From contig JAJEKV010000034.1 of the NCBI GenBank assembly GCA_021234155.1, forward strand, positions 7,736,028 to 7,800,027: a stretch of DNA of 64,000 bases, in the 5' to 3' direction. Positions 44,972 to 57,196 of this stretch are shown here, in pieces (the stretch's first letter is position 1; each line of letters starts with the position of its first letter). The translations under genes and the position numbers were made by a program. This DNA comes from Isoetes taiwanensis (Eukaryota; Streptophyta; Lycopodiopsida; Isoetales; Isoetaceae). The notes under the pieces are model-generated. The model worked only from the letters and a program-made list of their open reading frames with translations, was not told where the DNA came from and ran no database searches.

Positions 44972-46474
44972 GCGATCTTCCAGCTCCCTGAGGCGCTTCT
45001 GCATGCCGAGGCGGATGTCAACGACATCTTCCAAGTCTTTGGGAAAGAAATTGATATCCAAGCTATGCTAAATGCAACCCCAGCATATAGGCAAGTGTTA
45101 GCAGAGTTTCAAGCTAGGGTAGGACCCTCCCTTGTTCAGGTTCCCCCTTACATAGGATATTTCGTTCCCCGCCCATCTCTTCAAGCAGCCTTGGGTGATG
45201 TCCCCAACATTGCCAAGTACCTAACTAACAAGGCGCAGAGGCTGCCAGACTACATGGTCCTGACAGCCAACAGACCAAGTATTTCTCCTACAATCGCCCT
45301 AGCTATTTTCTTGTCCCAAATAGCCCGAAAACCCAATGGGGGCAACCTCTATCCCTCCGATGGAGGTGGACCCCATAGCAGCGCAGAGGAGAGGAGCTTG
45401 CTTTCTACAAAGACAAGAGCAGGAAGGAGCAGAGGAAGAAGAAGAGGAGTCGGACGACAATAAGTACACGGAGCTCGACTCAAAAGAAGAGCGGCAACAA
45501 GCAAAACAGGAGCTGGTCAACCCGGCGAAAGCCGAAATGCCCGACTATCGAGTTGCTCCCCCCACTTGGGCTAGGCATCACAAGCCTAGCCCCTATCATC
45601 ATCAATGGAGAGGAGTATCTACTCCTCACCGACATCGAACCCTTCCCATGCGGGAGAGGGAGCTCGGATTGATGAACTGCTCCACCCAGCCACGGCAGTC
45701 CGGACTTGGGCGACTTCATCGTCCCGGGAGCCTCGGACTTTCCTTCAAGTGAGGGAGGCCGACACCTACACGAAGTCGACTTCCGACATCCAAGCCTACA
45801 GCAGCATCAGGCAAATGATGGACGAGCGAGAGCTGCCAACGGAGGAGGAGTTCCTCGCCCTCCAAGAACAGATGGGGATCCGTGGGAAGACCACGAGCAT
45901 CCTAATGCCCAGACCTTCGACACCACCCCCCAAAGAAGAGGAGCAGAATCGACCTCAGCGAAGTCGACTCCACAATTGAAGACTCACCGGAGCTCACCGA
46001 GATAGAGGTCGACGAATCACGGCCAAGATAGAGCGAGGAGGTCAAACAAGTGGAGAATCATCCGCGACGCACAACGACAGATCCCTGAGGTACTACCTGC
46101 CACTGCTGCTAGATGGGAGAGTAGCGGTGATACACCGCAAGTTCAGCCCCAGAGGTGAAGAAGGGGTGTTCATGCTGATTGCACTCTCAGGCTTCGGCAG
46201 GCATGCTCGAATAGCGGCAAACGTCGACTATGCTGTCCTAGTCAAGAGGGCAATGGCACTTGACCTCTTCGACTTCGCCATACCCCATCGACGGCAGGCG
46301 AGATTGGCGGTGACCGCGGCCCTTACAGCCGACCGCAGGGTGGAAGAGCTGGCGAGAGCCTTGCAGGGCGGCTCGTCAGCAAGCGTCATCAGGAACTTGG
46401 GTCATTCGGTAGGAACGGCCCAAGTTAAGAAGTTCCTTGAAGACAACCCGTCTTACCGGCGATTCCAAGACTAG
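44972..46474 (+). pseudogene. Module B coding region, unrecognised protein (frame-broken)
   Basis: Coding-like sequence runs in shifting frames. The first part (from about 44975; first ATG 45065) reads 'EADVNDIFQVFGKEIDIQAM' then 'PPYIGYFVPRPSLQAAL' and 'ISPTIALAIFLSQIARKP'. An acidic part follows ('EGAEEEEEESDDNKYTELDS'), then 'MMDERELPTEEEFLALQEQM'. The last part (46100-46474) reads 'YYLPLLLDGRVAVIHRKFSP', 'SGFGRHARIAANVDYAVLVK' and ends 'NPSYRRFQD'. I do not recognise it. I tested H2A, H2B and H4 cores by eye without a match. Frame shifts near 45340, 45600 and 46000 prevent one product here. It probably had its own promoter. Confidence 0.55.
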
Positions 46475-46624
46475 TTAGACTCTTGATCCCGGAGACTTTT
46501 GTACTAAAATATTATATAATATATGAATATAATTTCTGTTGCACTTTAAATGTTTTGTTGATGTATTTTTGCCCCACAACTATACCAACAAACATAAACA
46601 ATGCAAGAGAACAAGTAAAACTAA

Positions 46625-47716
46625 CCATATAGCCATGAATTACTTGTGTATGCAGTTAGAGGCCTAAGCTCAGGGGAACGACAATGCCGAGACCATATAG
46701 AAGAACAGAGTCTGCCCAGGCCACCTCCGGCAAGGAACCTGTTCGAGGAATTTGGACCCATGACCCCAGAAGAGGAAATATCCCAGATGAGGATGGACCT
46801 TGAGCAGATAAAGGCCTTGCTGGCCGCGCAAGCAGGAGCAGGTTCGGTGGGCAACGCTCAGTTGCCGCAAGCATCAGCTCGGAGAGCAGGAAGGGACAAG
46901 AAGAGGAACAAGAGAAGGAGATCCTCCAGCCCGGAATCTTCCGACTCAAGCTCAAATTCAGACTCCGACTCCGAGGAAGACGAAGAGCAGGCCCAGGACC
47001 GAACAGACGCAAGGCAGAGGAACACTGCAGATGCAAGGCAGAGGGACGCCATAGACGGACGACAAAGGGACACCAGGGCCTCTGACTACCAGAAGAAGGT
47101 AGATTCCGCACTGGGCAATGTATGGAAGGTCCTGAATCGAACAGCCTCGGGGGAGAACAGGTCAGGATTAGAAGCAGAGGCATGGCTGGACGAAATGAGT
47201 GAGTACGGCAATGCTTATGGCATGAAGGATAAAGACAAAGGCAGAGTGGCAACAGCCAACTTGAAAGGAGCCGCACGGATTTGGTGGAAGGGTTATGCAA
47301 AGGCACATGGCTTAAGCAGGGATGCTTGTAAGTTCAGAAAGTTTGCTAAAGCCTTCAAGCGCCATTACGTCCCAAGGGAACATAAGTCCAAGATGATGCA
47401 AATAGCTTCTACAAAGTTGCGGCAAAGGCAACAAATCTGTCCGAATATACTACAGGAATTCATGAGGTCGAGGTCAGATGTGCCAAAATTGGGTGAGAAG
47501 CATGCAAAGAGAAAGCTATATTGAGGGGTGAATGAGGAGATCCGCAAGCTTGTGAGGGCAATAAATCCTAAGACAGTGTCGGAAGCAGAGTCCACGGCAA
47601 TAAGCTTGCAAGGAACGGGACCTCAGAATAGCGGGCAGAGGCAAAGCAAAGACTACCGGGATAAAGGCAAGGCAACAGAAGCTATAGCCCTAGGGCAGCC
47701 AAATCAGTCCAAATAG
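46625..47716 (+). pseudogene. Chromovirus Gag
   Basis: A frame open from 46625 with no early ATG; the first Met is in 'PMTPEEEISQMRMDLEQIKA', and a 'tgtgtatgcag' just upstream looks like a splice acceptor. A Ser/Asp/Arg-rich linker is followed by the Retrotrans_gag core ('AEAWLDEMSEYGNAYGMKDK', 'ARIWWKGYAK', 'FAKAFKRHYVPREHKSKM'). A TGA at 47522-47524 interrupts; past it the frame continues 'GVNEEIRKLVRAINPKTVSE'. A CCHC knuckle follows out of frame near 47872-47920 (C-x2-C-F-H-P-C-H-R-T-A-N-C after a one-base correction). Gag forms the particle. Confidence 0.85.
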
Positions 47717-48065
47717 AGCCCCATATGGTGGCAAACTGTGGGAAACAAAGCAGGAGAAGAAGCGGTGTCCTTCAAGGACAAGCGGGAGGGGTCAAACTAC
47801 TCCAAAGCAAAGTCGATCCTTTTGCGCTATGCCCAAGGAAAAGAGAGAGAGTGCATAGAAAAAGCAAATTTTGCTTCAGTGCTTCCACCCGTGCCATAGG
47901 ACAGCGAACTGCCCCTACATCATGAGTGCAGCACTAGCAGAGTTGGGAGATTGGGACACTCTGTCTGACGACGATGGCGAGGAAGGTCGCGACTACATTC
48001 AGGGTGAGTGTCATATCTTTGCCGCAATAGATACAGAGCAAGCAGAGAGCCAAAGTATAAAGTAA

Positions 48066-49376
48066 TTTCCACGAGGGAAGGCCAAGACCAAGTCCTTCAT
48101 AGTCTTGATAGACTCAGGAAGTAGCCATAACTTTGCATCCCCCAGAATGGTTCAAATGTTGAAGTTGAAACCACTAAAGTCAAAGCCAAGGCCCGTTGTC
48201 TTAGCAAGTGGAGCAAAGTAAAGGCGCACGGCGTGCAAGAGAATCAACTTCGACATCGACTTGCCAGGGATTAATATCCAGATGGGGGCAGAAGTAATGG
48301 GCATTGGCAAGTACGACTTGATCATAGGAATGGAGTACCTTGGACCAGCAGGGACCATTATTGATTGTGGAAAGCGGAAGGTGACCTTCCCAACACCCGA
48401 CGGCAAGATCATTGAGATTACAGGTATAGAAGTTGTTCCCATCATGCAGTGTATGTCTTCTAAACGGCTGTTCAAGTGCATCAAGAGCGAGCAGGTAGCA
48501 TACATCTTCAAGCTTGAGATTAACGAGCCAGAGTCAGAAGAAAGCAAAGAAGACAAGGTGCTCAGCAAGTTGCCAAAGCAAATAGCTCAGCTGATCACGG
48601 AGTTCTATGGTCTCTTTCCAGATGAGATCAAGCAGCTTCCTCCTTACAGGGAAGTCGAGTGTGAGATAGCACTCGAACCGGGAACAAAGCCGACAAGTAA
48701 GGCTCCGTACAGAATGACGACGCAAGAGTTGACGGAGCTAAAGAAGCAATTGCAGGAGTTGCTCGACCTAGGCTTCATTAGACCTAGTGTCTCGCCATTT
48801 GGAGCACCCATTCTCTTTGTAAAGAAGAAGGATGGCAGTTTAAGGATGTGCATAGACTATACGCAGTTGAACAAGCACACCATTAAGAACAAGTATGCGC
48901 TCCCCAGATCAGACGACTTGATGGATCAGCTCCAAGGTGCAAAGGTCTTCTCCAAAATCGACTTAAGGTCAGATTATCATCAGATCAGAATAAAGAAAGA
49001 AGATATCCACAAGACCGCCTTCAGAATGCGGTATGGGCATTATGAGTTCACGTTAATGCCTTTCGGCTTATCGAATGCCCCCGCGACGTTCATGAGGCTC
49101 ATGAACGACATCTTCAGGGAGTTCTTAGACACCTTTGTGATTGTATTCTTTGATGACATTTTGGTGTATAGCAGATCCCTTGAAGAGCACGTACAACACT
49201 TAAGGAGAGTGCTAGAGAAGTTGAAGAGGCACCGGTTATGCGCCAAGTTGTCGAAGTCACTCGCCGCCGAGAAGGTGGAATACCGGTCATGTGATCTCAG
49301 CCAGAAGGAATCTCGACGGATCCCCGCCAAGATTGAAGCCATTCATTCGGCCATTCATACCGAAGAATGTGCATGA
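48066..49376 (+). pseudogene. Chromovirus Pol: protease and reverse transcriptase
   Basis: One frame with a TAA at 48219. Protease has 'IDSGSSHNF' (48110 region) and 'IIGMEYL'. RT has '[20 protein letters not shown]', '[19 protein letters not shown]', '[14 protein letters not shown]', '[12 protein letters not shown]' and the catalytic 'FFDDILVYS' (about 49149). The frame is lost around 49270-49376, in the RT thumb. RT copies element RNA into DNA. Confidence 0.92.
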
Positions 49377-49454
49377 AGTCGGAAGTTTTCTCGGCCTAGC
49401 GGTACTACAGAAGTTCGTGAAGAACTTTGCTAAGGTAGCGCCCCATTAACGTAC

Positions 49455-51481
49455 TTGACGAGGGCGGAGAAGGTGAAAGATTGGGCAGAGCATTGGCACA
49501 AGAAAGCCCAAGCAGGGTTTGAATTGTTGAAGGAAGCTTTAACAACAGCCCCAGTCCTAACCCTGCCGGACCCAGAGAAAGATAAGCTTGTAGCGACAGA
49601 CGCGAGTAAGATAGCTACAAAAGGTGCTCATGCAAGAAGAGCGTGTGGTAGCGTATGATTCCAGGAAGATGAACGACGCCGAAATGCGCTACCCCACCCA
49701 CGATCAGGAATTGCTTGCAGTCGTCAGGGCATTAAGAATTTGGAGGCACTATCTTTTGGGAAGGAAGTTCCAGTTGGATACAGACCATCAGAGCCTCCAG
49801 TATGTATTCACGCAACCACACCTCAACCTGAGGCAGAGAAGGTGGATGGAGTTCCTTGAAGAGTATGACTTTGATATAGTCTACAAGCCAGGGAAGCTCA
49901 ATGTGGTAGCGGATGCGCTTTCAAGGCATCCCCTGACAACTAGAGTGCATTGCAATGCAATTTCGACGATCTCCAGCGACTTTGGTAAGAAGATTGAAGA
50001 ATCCTTGCCAACGGACGTCGATTTCAAGGAAGTATGGGCAAGCCTCTCTAGGGAGGCTAGAACAGATAAGGAGCGGGAAGCCTTTAGACATTATAAGAAG
50101 GAAGGCAACCTGTTATACCATAAGAACAAGTTGTGCGTACCCGAATCATCAGGCATAAGGAAATTGATCCTCCATGACACGCACAACAGTCCAATAGCTG
50201 GCCATGCAGGATTCATGAAAACATATTTCAAAGTGCGCAGTAGCTATTATTGGCCAGGAATGAAGAAGCAAGTAGCTCGCTACATCAAGGAATGTCAGCT
50301 ATGTCAGCAGACGAAGGCAGAACAGCTTCGAATTCCAGGGGCATTAGAGCCATTAGCGGTGCCAAACGCTAAGTGGGAGGTGATCAGCATGGATTTCATC
50401 ACAGGGCTTCCAAGAACAGTAAGAGGAAAGGACGCCTTGATGGTAGTGGTCGACAAGTTGTCGAAGATGGCACATTTTGTGCCTTGCAGGACCACAGATA
50501 CGGCTATGGATACAGCAAAGCTCTTCACCAAAGAGATCTTCAGGCTTCATGGCATGCCAAGGGAGATTATCTCCGACAGGGACCCGAAGTTTATGAGTGC
50601 CTTCTAGCAAGACCTCTTTGCGACCATTCAGACGAAACTATCCATGAGCACGGCGTATCATCCTCAGACGGATGGCCAAACGGAGCGGACCAACAGGATT
50701 TTGGAAGACATGCTACGAAACTACGTCTGGAATAAGCAAGGTATGTGGGAAGAATTTATTCACTTGGTGGAGTTTGCATACAATTGCACCAAGCAGGAAT
50801 CATCCCAAATGTCGCCGTTTATGATTAATTACGGCTATCAGTGCCTAACTCCGGACGCACAACCCCGTGTCAAAAGTGGAAGTTTCGCAGCAGATGTTGG
50901 CCGACATGCAGCAGCTCGTGGAAGAGGTTCGAGGGTATCTGCTAGCAGCAAGGAGCCGACAAAAGAGCATCGCTGACAAGCATCGAACAGTCAGGGAGTT
51001 CGAAGTTGGCGACAATGTGTGGCTCAAGATCAAGGTGAAGCAGGCGAAGCTCAGGATCGGGAATTGCAAGAAGCTTGCTCCAAGGTGGGCTGGACCTTTC
51101 AGAATAGTCAAGAGAGTAGGTAATCAATCCTACAAGCTAGACTTGCCAGCACACCTAAAGATTCATAAGGTCTTCCACGTGAGTTTGTTGAAGAAGCACA
51201 CTCCAAATCCAGACGAAGTCTTGGACACTCCAACGTTGTTAGAAATGACAGAGGAGCAGCTGGAAATAATTCCAGAATTGATTCTTGATAAAGCTTTCAA
51301 GAAAACAAGGAGGTCGGAGTTCCTTCAATATTTGGTTAAGTAGAAACACTTACCGGTGGAAGACGCGACGTGGGTACTTAAGAAAGATCTAGTAAAGCAG
51401 TACCCGCAGTTTATGGAGCAATGGGACGGCAAAGTCATCTCCGAAGAAATCGGCTCAGGCATGTCGATTTGTGTAGATTAG
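49455..51481 (+). pseudogene. Chromovirus Pol: RNase H, integrase and chromodomain-like end
   Basis: RNase H starts 'VLTLPDPEKDKLVATDAS', shifts frame near 49630, and goes on 'YPTHDQELLAVVRALRIWRH' and 'ADALSRHP'. Integrase has an HHCC head ('HNSPIAGHAGF' ... 'CQLCQQTK') and core Asp-Asp-Glu regions ('MDFITGLP', 'SDRDPKF', 'TDGQTERTN'). A TAG at 50605 stands where Trp is usual (F-W-Q). A shift near 50870 follows, then 'DNVWLKIKVKQAKLRIGNCK', 'HKVFHVSLLKKH', and a chromodomain-like end 'PELILDKAFKKTRRSEFLQY', LVK-stop-KH (TAG 51341 for the usual Trp) and 'DATWVLKKDLVKQYPQF'. Chromodomains of chromoviruses steer integration to methylated H3 chromatin. Confidence 0.9.
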
Positions 51482-52319
51482 TTCTTGGGTAGTTAAGATT
51501 AATCTACGCATGCAACCTATGCTAGGTATGGGTCGCATGCGTTGTACCGATGATGGGACCGCTACGGTGATCTCTAGGGCGTGGTGTAATGTCAATGTAG
51601 ATTAGAAAGTCTACTTCTGTCCCACGGAAGTAGACGACCTCGAGAGAAAGGAGGTCATTAAGGAATGCACTGATAGGAAAAGCACCTCTAGCCCCATATA
51701 TGCTTTGATAGGAGGAATTAGGCCTTCACGCCCCATATACGGGAAGGACCTATCCTCCACGCTGGGCAACTAGGGTGTAGGCATGAGCGGCATATAGGCA
51801 TATAGGCGCTGTCTCCACGGCCATAATGGAAGATTCACCCTCTTCCTACGCCGGGAGATTAGCCATGCATCCATGTAGATAGGTGGGGTGGTCACCATAT
51901 AACCAAAATTTTATTAATAATTAAAATGGTACTAACGTAGTGTCGACCTGCAGGCCAATAGAGCGCTCCAGAGGGCAAGGAGGTCGAGCTACGAAGACTT
52001 GCAACACAAATTTTGTTGGAATGTGTTGCAAGGAATGAAGAGTACCTCGAACAATAATGTTAGACATGAAATGTTAAAATTTTGATAAACTTAATTGTTG
52101 TGATAAGTAAAACTATCGAGTAACTTGCTTAAAGATGTTATGAATTGATAAGTTATTTCATAATATAATGGCGTGATAATGTTTTAAAAAAATATTACCT
52201 TAAGGTAATCTTAATAAATGTATAAGTATTATAGTAGTTTATCGTATATATCAAGTTGATTGCAGGTTAGGATGATCCCAAGGTGGGGAGACCCACGATG
52301 CTGCGGACAACATCATTTC
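51482..52319. other. Chromovirus 3' untranslated region
   Basis: No coding sequence seen. It holds 'aaggtggggaga' tracts and ends at the purine tract before the 3' LTR. Confidence 0.6.
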
Positions 52320-52332
52320 AAGGTGGGGAGAA
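52320..52332 (+). other. Chromovirus polypurine tract
   Basis: aaggtggggagaa abuts the 3' LTR start at 52333, as expected for the plus-strand primer. Confidence 0.85.
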
Positions 52333-53999
52333 TGTGACGTTCCAGGACAGTATACGGTCCCAGGACGTATATTGTACTGCCCCGTCACGCGTACACGCCA
52401 CCCCGACTGACGTGTACGCTAACGTGTAGCCAGGTGGGTAGCCCTAGGGGGCAACTTGCAAGGAATATGTGCAACTATTAATGTGCACATTTTCCAATGT
52501 ACACATTAATGTGGGCACACACTTCCATATGGACACTTGATGCCAAGTGGGCCATACCCAAGTGTGCAATTAATGTGCACATTTTCCAATGTACACATTA
52601 ATGTGGGTACACATTTCCATGTGGGCACATTTTGCCACCTAGCCATTAAAGGCAAGTGGGCCCATTCCCAATTATCCCACATGCCTAAAGGGGATAATTG
52701 GAAACCCTAGCCAACCCCATGTCTATTTAAGGAGGGAAACCCTAACTTACCCATTTTTTGTTTCTAGGGTTTTAGAGCTCTGTTTTGGCTGCCTCAAGAG
52801 CCAAAACCGCCTCCCAGACTCTGCCTGAGAGAATTGCACCATTAGTTTCCATTGATTCGAGCGTTTCAGCAGGATGGTCGAGCTCAGGTCAGGAGGAGCC
52901 ACTCAAGGATCAGGTATTTGGCCAATTGAATAGTCTAAACCCTATTCCACCATAGAATCGAGGGGTTTAGCCTATTAAATTGCCCATAGCAGCCTTCTAG
53001 ATCTCTAGATATCAGACTCTAACTAAAGAACCTAACTCTATGATATAGATTAGATATAGTTCTTTAGTTCTTCTGTGATATATATGGATGATGTATCTCT
53101 ATGAACTCCTTGTATTGGGAAGGGGGGTAGAGACCTCAAGCTTGGTAGTAGATGCTCCTAGATTAGCCTCTCTAGCACACTATAGATTCGGCCTGTGTAC
53201 AAGAACCACACCTGGTTGTGGGTGAAGGGGCCGACCGGGCTAAGAAGGAGGTTCCTGTTCTGACTCTTGAACGACCCCTCTGGTGTGTAAGGCCTCACCG
53301 GGGATCATTGTGACTAGGTCTAATGGCTTACCACCGAAAGTGGGTAAGGCATGGACTCGACACCCGCGGAAGTGGTGTTCACTTTCCAGTGGGTTCAAAT
53401 CCCGAATACGGGCAAAGGGGCCCTCTAGTCACCTTGAGTCGCCAGGTAGATCTCTCGGAGGGAGTGATCCCTCCCCCCCCCATCGAACCGGGAGATGAAA
53501 CCCGTGAATAGCCCCTTGGCTATGCATCCGGGAGGGCTGATCAGTCCCAACACTTTTCAGCCTACTCTGCAAAGTGTGCACAGGAGGGGCGGATGGAGTG
53601 GACAACCCAGTGCCATGTTCTTATGCCAGCCCAATCCATTGTCATGATTCTGTCTGCAACGAACTATGGAGACCCAAGCCGTCAGTCGTCCCTTTGAGTC
53701 TGAGCCCTGGGTAGGATTCCCCTATGTATTGTGCTGATCATTGTCTATGCAGATGTGATGTACCACCCTTAGGGGTGGATATATGTGTTGCTCTTATATA
53801 CTGACATGTATGTTTACGCTTCCGCAGCTAGGGAGGCCCTGAGGGAGACGGGGTAAAATGACCCCTTCACTCTTCCCACTGGAACCCGCCACGGTTGCAG
53901 TGTCATGTGGAGGGCCCTGTATCGGCATGGAGCTGGTATAGGGGGAGAACTCCTGTTTGTATACGGTGAGTGCACCGTATACGAGTAGGGGACGTCACA
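52333..53999 (+). repeat. Chromovirus 3' LTR
   Basis: 1,667 bp, matching the 5' LTR and lacking the TR-GAG element. It has many small differences between about 53230 and 53550, mainly at CAG/CTG triplets. It ends ACGTCACA, followed by the GCTGC duplication. Confidence 0.93.
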
Positions 54000-54316
54000 G
54001 CTGCAAGCTCAATGCCCCCAAAGCAGAGACGGAAATGTGTCGGCTCCTCTGGATCTGGCAACTCCTATTAGATTTGATAATAACTATTATAGAAACTTAC
54101 AGGCAAATATGGGGATGCTGATTTCTGACTGTGTTACGCAAACCGCCGCCATTTGTTATTCCTGATGCCACAGTGTCCATGTATGTTGATGCAGAGGATA
54201 GCTTCTTCAAGGATTTTGCAGCGGCTATGGTGAAGATGGGCAGTATCAGCCCTTTAACCGAAACACAGTGCGAAATTAGAACACAGTGCCGAGCTATCAA
54301 TACTAACAGTTCTTAA
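54000..54316 (+). pseudogene. Class III peroxidase copy P4, 3' part
   Basis: Continues P4 after the chromovirus, from '[12 protein letters not shown]', the region after the proximal His, to TAA at 54314-54316. '[18 protein letters not shown]' is kept. The next few codons ('gactgtgttacgcaaacc') differ from the P2 form 'gaccaggttctgcaaact' and shift the frame. The last 60 codons are open ('DATVSMYVDAEDSFFKDFAA'). Confidence 0.88.
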
Positions 54317-55440
54317 GAGGAAAATAGTTCTTCAAGAACTCATATATTTGTTGCAATAAATGGCCTAGATTCTATGGTGCCAAAAAATAAAGGAAAAAAC
54401 TCTGAAATACCCTTATGTTTTGCTAAAATTAACAAAACGCCCCTAGTTTTGGAGGTATTTTTATGGAAATGATCATAACTTTTTTGTGATGACCCAAATG
54501 AGAATGAGTCTTTCAGATATATTATAGAAGAGGTTGAGATCTTTCCATGACAGTTAACATCTTCTAAATCGGATTCTGAAATCTCAAGTTATGGTCTCAA
54601 GTTGCCATGGTTTTCGCAAGGCGGTGCCCTAAAAAAAATAGCTACTGTGAGAGTGAGGAAAAAGCGGCGCCATCACCACTGGAACTCAGCAGACTGGCCT
54701 GACCTAGCGAAATCATAGCAGCGGCTATGGTGCCAGATAGCTAAGGTAGTGCTCTGTCGGATAGCTAAGGATAGCTAAGGACCAAACTCCTTTTGAGATT
54801 TTCTTCAAAAATTAGAAAGGATATTGAAAAAGTCAGTGTCCATGTCATAATTGTATTTGGGAAATGTCCATGATGTAATTGTATTATGGCAAATGAACTA
54901 TGTGTAAAAGGCACATGAATAATCTGTAAAAAGGCATGCGCAAATGAATACATTAAACAAGGTGCTGCACACGGAGGGTTGCCCTCCATGGCCAAAGCGT
55001 GAAATGGCTTAAATCATAGTTCAAAGTCATGTTTAACTTAACTAAGCATGTGGAAATCCATAACCCTGAACATTTGGAAACAAAATTCTCTGTAGCCAGA
55101 CGAACTACCTTTATCTTTCAAAATGCAGCCAATGTAAATATGCGAGACGCAGCTCTAGACTAGGCATGTAGGCCAGAAGCCAGAGCCTCAGAACAGACGC
55201 ACAGTATGGGCTTCGATCAACTGAGCCACTTGAATTTGCATATTGTAGGGGTCGCAAAAGACAGTTCAGGTTCATGTTTAGAGACAGAGGCAGTTACACA
55301 TTTCTTTTTGGGTATAATGTATCCCCAGAACCCAGGATCTTTACAGTGCAAAGAGTGGGTGCACATCAGCATGACAGGCCACGCCACCTCCTGGTGTGTT
55401 TTTTGGATCCTTGAGATAGGCCACATGTCTTGCAGCATGG
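54317..55440. repeat. Unit 4 flank (array spacer)
   Basis: Copy of 473-1597. No gene seen. Confidence 0.6.
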
Positions 55441-55874
55441 TAGTCACCTTAAAGGCATTTGCGTCTCAGTACAGGAGGATCTCTTGTCCATACAACTAAC
55501 CCATCGGCGAGACGAGGCCTGCAAGGTTCGAGAGGCCATGAGGCCATGGCCAGTATATCGCAGAGGCTCAGCAATTGTTCGTGATCAGTGGCTTCCAAAT
55601 CTCTGGCTGGGGTATTTCTAGGTGCCTCCCCACGTTTGATTTGGTATCTTTGGTTTTGTTAACAAAACTTGTAAACTTGTACAGTTCTTGGTTCGGTGAT
55701 AAGGCTTTTTAGTCTTCTAGTTTTTGTTTGGGCTTCGGCCCTTTGCTTTGTACCGTCCCATGGCCCGGGGGGTCTCCGTGGACATAAAAATGCTTATCTT
55801 ATCTTATCTTATCTTATCTTATCTTATCTTATCTTATCTTATCTTATCTTATCTTATCTTATCTTATCTTATCT
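55441..55874 (+). repeat. SINE-like repeat A, unit 4, with (TTATC)n tail
   Basis: Copy of 1598-2020. The TTATC tail (55792-55874) groups it with units 3 and 5. It shares 'gaggccatgaggccatggcc' with unit 5 only. Confidence 0.55.
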
Positions 55875-56768
55875 GTGTTAATATATTTCAATTTTCTAAA
55901 CTCCTAGTCAAGCACACCTATTTGTGAAGATGTTTTTGCTTCATAATTCTGAAGCATATACTTCCACATTTGCCTAGGACTCTTGCCCCTAATTCTTATC
56001 ACATTACTATCTCCTACCTTACTCATAATAATGCCCGGAGCGTCTTTTATTTTAGCTTGCTCAAACTTCCCCTCATCACCAACACTCCTACTATTAGAGT
56101 CACAACTTGTTCCACGGTTCTACCACCACTAGAACCTTCATTGGTAGACGAGTTAACAACCTCTACAACTACACTTCCTCAGCAAAGATTGCTCACCCTC
56201 AATAGCATCATCATTCTCAATTAAATATCACAAGTCTTTAACTTCCAACACATGTTTTATTTTGTCCTTCCGCACCTGAAACCCAGGTCCACCTTTGAAC
56301 ACTTCAATTGCTCCCAAAGGATCTACTCCAAATCTACTAGACATAATTTAACCTAGCTCTGATACCAATGTAAGATCTTCAAGTCAAATAGAGAGTCTTG
56401 CAATAGTTCAAATATTCAAACTTCAACTATGTATTGAACTAGTTATGAAGTAATGCTAAAGTAATTAACTTAAACCATACAATCACTGTAGTAATAACAG
56501 TTTTTAAAATAAATTGATCATAACCTGTAGGCAATTTGGTTTTTTAGATTCAAGCGAATTCATTTATAAAAACAAGCCAAACTATATAGTCACCCGTGAT
56601 CAAATTATCTCTACCTCAATCATACAATGAATCGATACTTATAGATGATATATTCCATATCTCTGATGGTTGTGCAGCACCAAGCTCAAAAAGCTCGCCT
56701 CATATTTAAATATTATTTGATTGCCAAACTATTCTATATTTACACTTGTACATATTAAATATTGAATG
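55875..56768 (-). mobile_element. Relict copia gag/PBS/LTR, unit 4
   Basis: Copy of 2022-2961, with a small scramble near 56177 ('cctcagcaaagattgctc' for 'ctggctgcagcattgctc'). Confidence 0.65.
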
Positions 56769-56780
56769 AACAATTCAATG

Positions 56781-56997
56781 ATAAGCGTATTTCTTCTCAG
56801 GTGGTGCTTCAAGAAATTCGTAAGAAGTTGTATAATTGCTTTCAGATCTCCAATTGGCCTGATCGTATTAAAATTCCAATATGGAGTGATCATCTAAAAG
56901 TGATTGATGCTTCTGGGACATTTCTTACTTCTGGAAGTACTTTGTAATATTTTGAGTGTATAATATGAAGTAAATCACGTTCTTCAAAAAAAAAAAA
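56781..56997 (+). mobile_element. LINE/retroposon 3' end with poly(A), unit 4
   Basis: Same insertion as 33933-34147, with the same flanking aacaattcaatg (56769-56780 and 56998-57009). It was therefore inherited by duplication and not inserted independently. Confidence 0.75.
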
Positions 56998-57196
56998 AAC
57001 AATTCAATGGTTTATGCTCTTATAGGTTTATTTTGCACCTATATCTAGGTCATACATTCAATTTTTTCCAATCTGTATATGACCCTAGGTTAAATCCAAC
57101 TTCCTATGATGTTGCTCTCAGATGTCTATGACGATTATCATGACAGCCAATGATCTTATAACATTTAACACTATATGTGTTACAACATGGGTGTGT

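Larger units (their letters stand above)
37080..53999 (+). mobile_element. Ty3/gypsy chromovirus carrying a histone H3-like gene (16.9 kb)
   Basis: LTRs of about 1.67 kb (37080-42405, enlarged by a nested element; 52333-53999) begin TGTGACGT and end ACGTCACA. The 5-bp duplication GCTGC flanks the element (37075-37079 and 54000-54004). After a tRNA-iMet primer site comes about 4 kb of extra sequence with palindromes, two TATA boxes, an H3-like coding region and an unknown coding region. Gag, then protease, RT, RNase H, integrase and a chromodomain-like end follow; this order and C-terminus mark a chromovirus. Several stops and shifts suggest the copy cannot move alone. It is inserted in peroxidase P4. 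Confidence 0.92.
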
